A DNA stretch of 64,000 bases from Acanthaster planci (lineage: Eukaryota; Echinodermata; Asteroidea; Valvatida; Acanthasteridae), in contig NW_019091504.1 of the NCBI RefSeq assembly GCF_001949145.1, positions 276,337 to 340,336 of the forward strand, in the 5' to 3' direction. The notes beneath the pieces were generated by a model. That model did not search any database. It was not told the DNA's origin and saw only the letters and a list, made by a program, of their open reading frames with translations. Of this stretch, positions 12,701-24,700 are shown piece after piece. The stretch's first letter is position 1. Each line of letters begins with the position of its first letter. The position numbers and the translations under genes are program-made.

Positions 12701-15700
12701 ATACTACTACTACTGTCATGCTGATTCAACCCAGAACGATAAACTTTGACTGCATGTGATATGCTGATTCAACCCAGAACGATAAACTTTGACTGCATGT
12801 GATATGCTGATTCAACCCAGAACGATAACCTTTGACTGCATGTGATATGCTGATTCAACCCAGAACGATAAAATTTGACTGCATGTGATACGCTGATTCA
12901 ACCCAGAATGATAAACTTTGACTGCATGTGATATGCTGATTCAACCCAGAACGATAAACTTTGACTGCATGTGATATGCTGATTCAACCCAGGACGATAA
13001 ACTTTGACTGCATGTGATATTTTATTTTAGTTAGGGGTGCAAGGACATTTTGTAAAAGGATTACTATACTTGAAAGTGTTTCAAATTGTCACAAGAGATT
13101 AATCCAGTTAGCCCCACCCACGGCGTGCGTTATACGCACGTTCATACATGTCAGGTGTTTTTGTGCATATGTTGGACGTAAATCACAGGTGTGATTGGTT
13201 GAAAGACCACTGGGTGGGGCTTAATGGATCATTCAATTATACATGAATAGCACATCATCAAGCTGTTCGGTGTTTGTTGTATAACTGTATTAATGGTTGT
13301 TATTTGAGGGAATTTTGTGCATGTAACTATGACAAAGCTGGAGATAAAATACAGTCAGAACAATTGCAGTTAACCTTCGAAATATATTCCGGTACTTAAG
13401 GCAATAGATAAAAAATGTTTTGACTGTCGTGGCCAGTAAATTTCTCAGTTGAACTTTGAACTCTTTTAAACAAGTTCTTCCTCAGCAGTGATGAGAATGA
13501 TATGACTAATGTTTGAATGCCATTGTTGCATACCAGGTACCTATGTATTGTAAAGATACCATTTGCATTTGTGCACATTCAGATGAAAATATTCCCACAC
13601 ACATGCCTATTAAGTTCCAGACTCCTAGCTGCATCATGCTCATTATTCCTCTCCTACTCACAGATCAAATTGCTCCTGTTGTCACCTGCCCCAGTGACAT
13701 CCGAGCCTCTTTAGAAGATGCAGAAGGTGTTTCTGTGACCTTTGACATCCCTACGGCACGTGACAATGACCCATTGGGTAACCTGACGTTGATGACATCA
13801 CCAGCTGACATAGACTCGCCGTACATTTTCAATGAGTCTACACAGGTGGTTTACATCTTTACTGATGTAGCCAACAATTCTGCTACCTGTGCTTTTCTTG
13901 TGCAAATCTTTGGTGAGTTAAATTGTTAGATTTCAGGAGAAAGATGTGAATATAACAACTCATGCTCAGAAGTTTATATTCACTGTCTTTGGTGTCGCAT
14001 CATTTCCAGCATATAACCGTATTGTTGTGTATGTTAGACGAGAGAGAGCCCATTGTTGTGTTTTGCCCGACCTTTGGCTACAACATCACCACCAAGACGT
14101 CATTGACGGAGGTGACTTGGGAGGAACCAATCTTTGAGGACCCCTCGGGAGATGAGCTGGAAATCAGCAACAACAGGGGGTCAGGAAACACTGCTGTCTT
14201 CCCATGGGGGACACACGCAGTGGTGTACACGGCCACCGACAGTAGTAACGGCAAGACTGCAATATGTGAATTCCTTGTGGAGATCCGACGTAAGTTTAAA
14301 ACTCGGGGTCCCATTTATGTAAACTCAAAGCCAAGTCTTTACAGGAAAGCTACATGATGCATCAAATTCTGATTAAGACTAGTTCCTACAAAAAAGGATT
14401 ATGTTGCCCTAGAACTATCTGCCAGACATTCAGTAAACTTCAGTCTTTCCCAGTATATGAATCTGAAATATGTTACACTAAGAGGAACAGACATTTTGCA
14501 AAATTGTTAGGATATTAGTAGTCTGCTTGAGTACTTGACTGCAACTAAAGCAAGACTGTCAGTCTCAATCATTCCACAACCGAAATTAAAGGGGTTTGCT
14601 GTCATGAAAAGCTGATGAAATATATTTTTCAAATATGTACAAATAATTTGCATAAATGTTAATAAAAAACCAAGAATCAGTGGTGGCATTAGGGTAAAGT
14701 TTTTTCAGGGATACCTTTTAAATGTGCTTACAGATTATAACAGTGTGAAACCATTATTGCTTTAATTTAATCACAGCTGCAGGCTGTTCGAGACTGAATA
14801 TTCCTGATAATGGCGGACTGGCTTGTGATGAGTGGAACTACGGGCATTTGTGCACCATGTTTTGTAACAAAGATTACGACATTCCTCGACTTAGCAGTAG
14901 TCAGAGACCGCCCAAGCAGTATGTGTGTGGCTTGTCTGGTTTCTGGAGGCCTCATAGCTTTGTGCCAGATTGCTCAGGTGAAAATTGCCATTGTTGTCTG
15001 TTATTTATAAAACCCATACGTTCCTGTACTGCTCCTTACTTCCAATGGCTACTAAAGGACCTGCCAAAGGAGGGAGCCATAACCCCCAAAAGCTCCCTGC
15101 CCCACTTCCATCACCTTGGCTGCTATGTACTCTCTATTTTGCCCTAAACCACCCAGCCCATTAATCTATCAACTATTCCAACCTGCAGTCTAGTTTTAAT
15201 GACCTTGACATGCAGTCATTTTTATTGTAATATCTATATGTGTGCTCATTGGAGTCATACATAGAGTTGCTGTACATATTTTTTCAGAGCTTAGAAGGGT
15301 TTGCTTAGCAGGAGGATGTCAGCTAAAATTTTACACTCTGTGTATAGTTTATTGTTTGTAATGGTGCTTAGCTGATTTGGTGCTTATTACAATCATATTC
15401 ACATCATGTGCCCCTCCTAAACCTGCATTCAAATTGTCAGAAACAAGGCGTCCTGGCCGAGCAAACCTCCCCTGTGAATTGATGTACTTCACCGGCGATT
15501 GCAACAGTCAAGAAACCAAGGACAGCATTGCCGCCGCCTTCATTGAACTCTTAAAGAGCTCCACCTTCAAGGATGCGTGTGACTCTACTGATGAGTGCAC
15601 TATTGGGAATGTTCGGGTTACCTGTGGTGCAACGGACAGTGGTCGAAGGAGGAGAAGTCTCGCTGCTGCTAATGCCCAGGAAACTTATGGCATCCGACGG

Positions 15701-18700
15701 CAAAGGCATCCATGGAGTGCTGAACGAGAAACTGCAAAGTGGAACCAAATGCAGTCACAGTTCAACAAGATGGAGGGAAATCTGCCAAGACGACAGCCCA
15801 GGAAAACGACGGAGTGGGAAGCACTCATCAGTTTTGAATTCAGCGTGCCTGTCCCCCATGCTGGAGACAGCTTTAATGCAACATTAGAGGCAGAAAATGT
15901 GATGATTAAGATCGCTGAAGGTTTCATCTCTGATCTGGAAGATGGGACTTTACCCCCTCTTAATGTGCCAGGGCTCACGACAGTCTTGAAAGACAACTCC
16001 ATGACTTATGGCTACGCTGAGATCTTATGTGAACCTGGATATGTTGCTAACAATGAAGACTATGTATGCAGTAAGTACAAGTTATCCATGACATTTTTCC
16101 ACAGAATGGTATACAGAAATCTGAAATAGGGGATCGAGCCAAATTCTTAAAAATGCTAGCAAAGATCGTAAACCATTAATGTAACCCAAGTAACTCATTC
16201 CAGCTCAAGCCACCATATCATAATGCAACTGAACCTAGTTCAACCAACTCTCCCTATCCAGCCCTACATACCCTGACCCAACCCAGGACGACCCTCCCCA
16301 ACTCAACTCACTCCAACCCTACTCAACCCCCACCCCTACTTAATTTAAACTGAACTAACTTGACCCAACCCAACCTAACTGCTGTCAACCTGTGTGCTGT
16401 CCATGAAAAAGACTTTGAATGCTGCTTTATGCAGGTCTAGATTCAAGTATCAGTTTAGTTTCTGGAAATCTCATCAACGATCTGATTTAGTTTGTTGAAG
16501 TTGAATGAAAGTTTGGGAAGTTAAAATTTTTTAGTGTCGATCTTGAATCAATGATCACACAGTACAAATCAAAACAATTAGAATATCTCGTTTCAACCCA
16601 TTTTGTTATAATCTAATCAGTGGTGATTTTTTCTGTCATTAATCAGGTGCCTGCAGTTCAGGATTTTTATATGACAACTCAACCAGTGAGTGCCGTTTTT
16701 GTCCCAGAGGGTACTATCAAACTGAGCAGGCACAGTTTTCTTGTGATCAGTGCCCCCCTGGAACCACAACAGTGGTTGAAGGCGCCAACAATAAAACGTG
16801 GTGTGAAGGTGATCAAGCTTTATTGCAAATTTCTTTCCTGAAATGTTTTCTTTTGTTTTATGAGGGTTTGTTCTTTGTTTTACCTTTTCAATCCTTCATC
16901 AGTTATTGTTTAGTTTCTGTTATTCATTATGGGGCTAAAAAAAAAGAGCTGTATTGGTTTCAGAAAACTTTATGTATTGAATAGATCAAGAGGTGAAATG
17001 AAATGTAAATTTCTGGCAATTTTATGATCACTTTTTTTGCCACCCAAGTTTGCTTTACATATGGCACAACAGTGTAACATAAACTTTTCAAACAGTTATA
17101 TTTTGATTGGATTTTAATCAGAGGCCTGCCTGGCTGGTAATTTTTCATCCAATGGCATTGTTCCGTGCTTCAAATGCATGCTGGGAGAGTATCAACCATT
17201 ACCTGGTCAGACATCATGCGTCGCCTGCCCCAATGGCACAACAACACAGGACTATGGAGCTCAGTCCCTCAACCAATGTCTGGGTATGGTCTTTGTTTTT
17301 CTGCATGGAATTTCATGGGTATGGAAATAGAAAAATATATTGAAATTGTTCCTTTGGAAACACAGCTTCAGAATTTATTATGCATGAGAAAGATTCAGAG
17401 GCAGCCCCCCTTCATATGGGGACAAAAGAAAAAATATATAATACAGGGAAAGAGAATTATATTTACCAAAGTTACTCATCAAAATTTTTAAAAGCAGTTG
17501 ATTTCCTCTTCGTTTTTGGCTGGTATTTTTTACATTTCGTATTTGCCCTTCATTGACCGATATTGATAACACTGTATATTCAGTTTTGTCCATGGGCTTG
17601 TGAAAAAAATATTTAGGAGCGTACCGGGGTGGGACTCAAACTCACAATCTGTTTACTAGTGCAGATGTCTCAACCACCAAGCTTGCCGAGGACGAGGTCA
17701 GCCGGCTGGTTCAAATCAAAAAGGCAGTGGAGGCTGCTCTAAATGTTATAAAATGTAACTGTTACATATTTATGAAAGATCACATCTTATAAATAAACAG
17801 AGAATGATGTTTAGCAAAGTTATATGCATCAAAACTTTGGACGGAAGTTGATTTTCTCTTCCCTTTAGGCTGAGTTTGGTTTCCACAAGGAAGAAAACTA
17901 CAGGATTCATTAACAGTGTCCTCTGAATTTCTGTTACTTTAGAAATATGCAGCCCTGGCAATGTGTCAGACACGGGATTGGCTCCCTGCAGACCATGTGA
18001 CCGTCGCACCTACCAGCCTTTACCCCAGCAACGTCATTGTATACTCTGCCCAGGCAATACTACAACTTTGACAAGTGGGGCCACCTCTGTCGATGACTGT
18101 CAAGGTACATTGTGGGTTGAGTCCTCTTTCTGTATAGTCTTGATAATATCATTATTCCCATGGCTCAATATAATTGCACTCTTTGTGGTAATTCCACCAC
18201 AGCGAGTTGAAACAACAGAAGTTTAAATATAAGTGAAGTTGTTTCCTTATGACAAAAACTTGTTTTCTGGTTGGAAGTTCAAATTTGGCTCGTTGAAGTC
18301 TCATTCAACCGAATGCAAATATCAGCTTCTCCTGAATTTTTTGACAAAACACCACAGATTCCTACCAACTGAGGCTGTAGGTGACCATGTATTGAAATTC
18401 ATTCTGTCTGGCACTGTGAAACGTTTAGCAGGGCCATGTTGAAATGTTGGATGAAATCGTCTTGCCTAAGTCCAAACTCCCAATGTTACCACTTACAGAC
18501 ATTAATGAATGCGACAGTTCGCCGTGTGAGCACCAGGCTACCTGCGTAGATCTGATTGACAGTTACCGATGTGACTGTCCGCCAGGCTTTCAAGGAGTCC
18601 ACTGCGATGAGGATATTGACGACTGTGCCGATCACAGATGTGTGAATGGTGCAACCTGCGTTGATGGGATCACAGATTATCATTGTCAGTGCAGTAACGG

Positions 18701-21700
18701 ATATGAAGGTTTGTCATTTATAGAGCTTAGTGCAGAGGGATTTCTTGTCTCTACCTACCGTCTCTCCACTGTCTGGTGGTCAGGAGCATATAACTCCAGA
18801 TCTTTGGGTAATTTTGCAATCTGTGGGCTTGTTTCCAGCTCTTGGAGCCACCATGCTCGTCTGTATGTGAGATAACTGGTCACTCTTTGCCTCTCTCCAC
18901 CCAGATGCAAACAGATGCACACGTGGGCAGAGATGTTTAAATGTTTGAAGAGACCCAAACCATGGGGGTCCTACTGACATAATGCAGTGTTTACTGTGAT
19001 GCATTGTGGGTGAATGGTGGGGAAGACAGTATGCACACTATTGCTACAACATCATGCCCATGAAAAAAATGGTCAAAATGATCCAGAGATTGAGAAGGCC
19101 TATATTTTTCAAAATGGTTTGTGATGATGATTGCCAGAGCTGCATTTTTCAAGCTTCCCCGAGACCGCAAGTTTGCTCCTTCTAAAGTCGCACAAAGTCT
19201 GTGACTGACAATTGTGTCTGCCATCTTTGATTCTCCTATCTCCACTTTTCACCCACAGCATACTGCGGTAAACAATGCGTTTACATATTATGGTTTGGGT
19301 CTATTGATCATTTGCCTTTAATGCCAAAGTGGAATCACCAAGTTGTATGCATACCCAGTAGTCGATGCAAAGATATTTAAGAAATATTCTTTGGTTACCT
19401 GCTGAGTTGGTATTGATGAGGCACCTGGATTGCTAACATGGTCCATGTATGTCCTTTGTGTCCGGAATCATTTCTCAGTGTTATTGTTAGTATGTTCATC
19501 CTTTTCTGTCATCCAGAAATCAAATTCATTTGTTGTCCATATTTCATGCAGATGATTTTGCAAATAATGGGCTTCTTTATCCGAAAATGTGCAGGGAAAT
19601 TTTGTGAGATAAACATCGACGAGTGTGCATCGTTGCCTTGCAAGCATGAAGGAGTATGCTATGATGAAGTAAATAGCTATCGCTGCCAATGCACATCAAA
19701 CTATCATGGAGTCCATTGTGAACTGGAGGTGAATAGGTGAGAATCACAAATAACCTCCAGCAACTTTCTAAGGGATGCTCTTTGAATAAGGGAAGAGAAA
19801 CGTGATAGGGTAAGCCAGATAGGGACCTGGGGATGGTTGTGGACTAAAAAGTGACGGAAAAGCACAAATCAATCGTAAATTCATGAATTTTTTTTCCATG
19901 CCTTTTACCTCATCCTTGGTGAATTAAGCATCCCTCCAGCCACGTCTGTGGTGTGTGCCTCACACGCACAGCAAATTGTCTTTATATAAATGCGATAAAA
20001 AATGCAGTTAAGCCAAAGTTAGAGTGAAGTTCTGTCCCATTGGCTATATTGCGCATGCCTATGTCACAATGATGATTGTCATACGAAGACAGGAGTTCGT
20101 AACAAAGAGTGATTTCATATTAAACCAGGAAAGTGTGTAGATCAGTTGGTATTTGTATCATCTGTGAAAACTATGCACTCAAATCAGCTGTTAAGAATGA
20201 GTCAACTTTCAGAGGTATTCTAAATACATATATGGGTGCAGAAAATACTGAAAGTAGCATGTGAAAATCACATGATCAGAATCTTTACTGTCCAGATTTC
20301 TGACAAATATGCATACAAGACAAAATTGAATTCTTAAACATTGGTTTGAATCAGTTGAATAAGGCTGCTTGACAAATGTTGGGTCTTTTCAATCTTGATG
20401 TCCCTTGTACAATGGATGACCTTTGTATATTCTTTGACTTGTCTTGTTTCCAGTTGCTCTCCAACTCCCTGTCTTAATGGTGCAACTTGTCATGGCTTTG
20501 GTAGCGGGTACCAGTGTGAGTGTGCACCAGGATACAGTGGTGATCACTGTACCTTGGACATCAATGAATGCTCTAGCAATCCGTGCCAGAATGGGGCTGT
20601 ATGCCAAGATATGCCCAATAGTTACAACTGCATATGCGCTGCCGGTTACGAAGGTACACACTGCGAGAACGATGTGGATTGGTGCGCCGAATCACCTTGT
20701 CATGATGGCTCAACGTGCATGGATCTAGGGTCGACCTTCCGCTGTGTTTGCCCTCTGGACAGAGTCGGTGACCTCTGCGATACTGCAAAGACGCCATGCC
20801 ACAGTGCTCCCTGTGTAAACGATGCCACCTGTGCTGTCAATGCAGACGACCCAGACTTGTACACCTGTCATTGTGTGGCTGGTTACACTGGCCTCCACTG
20901 TGAGAAAGATTACAACGAGTGTGCCTCGCAGCCTTGTTCTAACGGAGGCACTTGCATTGATGAGCTCAGTGCATTTATGTGCAAATGCCCACCAGGATTT
21001 GAAGGTAAGGACTGATGAGTTGTTGAAGTTGAGTTGTCTGAAAATTATCATTGAGAAACACTTAGTGAGGTTTTCCATAAAGCTAAGTTTTATTACTTAA
21101 ATATATTGTTTGTCATTATAGGGGTGGTCATTAACAGAAATTTAACTGATTGATTCTTTATAAGGAGAGACGTGCTCAAGTGACATCAATGAGTGTTCCT
21201 CCAATCCCTGTGGAGATGGTAACTTTTGTGAAGATGACGTCAATGGCTACATCTGCATGTGCAGACCAGGCTTGACTGGTCCCCATTGTGAAGACTACAT
21301 TAACTACTGCAAGCCCTCTGCATGCCAGCATGGGTCCACTTGTAGTAATACAGGCGCAGGGTACCAGTGCACATGTGCTGATGGCTTTGCTGGTATGGGT
21401 CTAGAGAACGACATAGTCATAATGTACACTGGCTGCTAGAAAGAAATCTTGTTTATAAGTGTTCGTCCTGCTTGACATTTTTCCAAAGTTTTATCTCCTA
21501 TATGCTGTGAGATATAAAAAAGCAATTCTTACAGTTACAGTGGACTGATGCTAAAATCACTCGACGAAAAAGGTTGAGGTGCCGTAAAAGTAAGGACGGG
21601 CAATGTAAAATCATAATTTTTGCCAGAAAAACATTTACCAAGATCAAGTTTACCGCAACAACCTTTGAGTTTGAACACACCAAAAAGAATTTATTTCATG

Positions 21701-24700
21701 TCCATTTGTCTACATCACCGATTGCTCTAGTTTAGAAAAAATCCAGTGAGAATGTGGATGGAGTAATTGTAGTGAGTATTCATACACCCAAAAGTAAAAG
21801 GACATGTTGAGCTTGTGCTTCCATCAGCATTTGGTGATGACCCAAGTGACTCCTGTTAAGGAGGATCCATGACTATCCTTTATGCCATCTGTTAACAGGG
21901 ATAAACTGTGAGGTCAATATTGACGAGTGTGCTTCAGGACCTTGCCAGCATGGTGGATATTGTATGGACCACGTCAATGGATATGCCTGCGAGTGTCAGG
22001 CAGGCTTCACTGGAACATTCTGTCATATTAACATCGACGACTGCACCCAAGAGTAAGCGGGCCAGATCCAGATTTCTAGTAGTTGCTCTCAGAACTGGAA
22101 AATCAAATGTTTTAGTGTTCTTCTGGAAGTGCCTAAATTTTTTTGTCTGTGTTTTGTTTGAGAAAGACATTTTTGGCCCCTTTACTGAGAAGAGTAAGGT
22201 TTTCATGTTACGTTCTTATTCTCAAGTAGGTGGCAGCATAAGTCATGTGATTGCATTGGCTCATTGTCAGTGAGTAACTTTCTTGATTGGCTTGATTTGC
22301 CCAAAGTAGCAAACCTAATCAGGATATCCAGTTTTGAATTAAAGGATATTTTCGTAATTAATATTCCTTGTAATGTTTGTGTTTTTAGAAATTCATATGT
22401 GAGATTCTAGCCTTTTCACACACACAGTGCCTGCCAGAATAATGCTACTTGCATTGATGGAGTCAGTGACTTTACTTGCATCTGTTTGGATGGCTTCACT
22501 GGTACCCACTGTGAGGGACCAGTTGACTACTGCCAGAGCGATCCCTGTCAACACAGTGGCATATGTCAGAATAACCCACCCGGCTACAGTTGCTTCTGCC
22601 TGCCAGGATTTGGGGGTTGTAATTGCGAAGAGAACTTTGATGAATGCTCTTCATTTCCCTGCGTGCATGCTTCGTCTTGCGTAGATGGTGTCAACAACTA
22701 CACGTGTACTTGCAATGGGGGCTACGATGGCATCAACTGTGAGCATGAAATTGATGAGTGTGCAAGCAGTCCCTGCTTGTACGGCGGAACGTGCTTGGAT
22801 CTTGTTGCTGGCTTTGTGTGCAACTGCATTGAAGGCCGAAGTGGTGACAAGTGTGACCTAGAAGTGGATAGGTGTCAAGAACATCCGTGCCTTAACGCAG
22901 GAACATGCCGAGATGAGATCATTGGGTTTACATGTGTTTGTGCAGACGGGTACACAGGTAAGTTTACGCAAATCACTTTTGTAGTAAATTTCTGTGTCTG
23001 AGAATTTTACATGGAACACTAGTGTGTATGATAATACTCAAACAGAACACCATCGTAACACACCAGCTAGGTACATGCTCATTTACATAGTCTGAATTAT
23101 GAGAGCTGCTCTGCAAAAAGGGGCCATATATGTACGTCAGAGTGCAACAACTTTGCTTGTTACAAAAGTGACAAAAACTGTCCCAAATGTAAGAACTTAA
23201 AGCACTTTATGACTTTTCACTAACAAACCAAAGCTTACTTTGCCCTTATCTGTAAAGGAAGGGCATTTTTCGTTAGATGGGCAATTCAAATTATGGAACT
23301 AAAGGTTTTGAGAGACGTAACAAACAGATTTGAACTTCTGATTGAAAGCTGCTGTTTGTAAAGACATTCATATGATGCCAAGGTTAATCTATAATGAATG
23401 GTATCTCATCTAGGGCAAATAGACATGTTCTTAGATATTTCGTGTCTTGTCTTACAGGTGAACTCTGTGAGACAGATATTGATGAGTGTGGTTCAGTCCC
23501 TTGTCAGCATGGAGGTGAATGTGAGGATCAGCTTAATGCCTACGTCTGTCACTGCTCACCGGGCTTCAAGGGAACAAACTGTGACATGGAGATCAACGAG
23601 TGCCAAGAACTCAACGTTGAGTGTCAGCACGGAGGGACTTGTATTGATAAGGTAAAAGACAGACACGTAGAGGGAACCTTGTTTGGTAAGATTTCATCCC
23701 TGTGACCTTCAAAATTTGTCAAGAAACTGTTCTGTGCAACACAGAAAATGGCAAACATTCCCTGCTCCTTCTAAAACCCAGAAAATTTCCACCTTGCTTG
23801 TATTGCTTATCATTATTACTTCAGGTGGCCAACTTTGAGTGCTTGTGTTCACCTGGCTATGGAGGGCGATACTGCTTGGATGAAATTAATGAATGCAATT
23901 CTGACCCCTGTCAAAATGGAGCTACCTGTGTGGATGAGGAAGCTGCATTCTCCTGTCACTGTCCAACAGGTAAAGTCTTCCAGATCTTTTCTCACTTTGA
24001 AATGCTCCTGGTGAAGATGGAGTTTTCATGAAGTTGGCCTAATATCCTGTGTCAATTTTTTCCTTGCTTAAGAACGACACTCCAATTTAATAACAAATTG
24101 TCTAGTTGTACAATGTGTCAGAGAACCACCCCTTTGTGTGTGTGGATTCGACCACACAAACAACCACACCTTTTTGATGTGACCTTATTACTAATATTAA
24201 TCATTTCTGGTAATGACACCAAGGTTTCCTCAAAGTTGCCCTAGGCACTGTAGCTCACAAGCCTGAAGAAACCTGTAGAGAGGAGACAATGAGAAGAAAT
24301 TACAGTTGTAGAGGTGGGAGGAAAACCCCAGAGGAATATTCTGGGTAAAACCCACGGAATCAGATAGGGACTGAAAACCCAATCCACATGTGGACCGAGC
24401 TAGGATTGGAACCCCAACCTGGTCGGCAGAGGTGGAAGGCGAGGAAAGAACCACTGCACTAACTTCTCTACCTACAAAAACTGTAAGTTTGTAAAAACTG
24501 CAGTTGTGGTTATGTGCAGTAGTAACAAAACCATCATGATTCTTGACCGTCTTGGATCCATATTTTCAGGATTTGCCGGGCCGCTGTGTGAGGTCCTGAT
24601 GGATCTCTGTTTGGACATCCCCTGCAGTAATGGGGCCACCTGCTCTCCAATGCCTGGCGGCTTCACATGTACCTGTCCTGCTGGCTACAGGTGTGTTCAC

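Noticed and set aside
12719-13019. Regular repeats that could suggest a CRISPR array
   Set aside because: Units are directly contiguous with no unique spacers and the context is an animal gene intron; it is a minisatellite.
16195-16390. Telomere-like AACCC words
   Set aside because: No regular TTAGGG-type period; low-complexity tract only.
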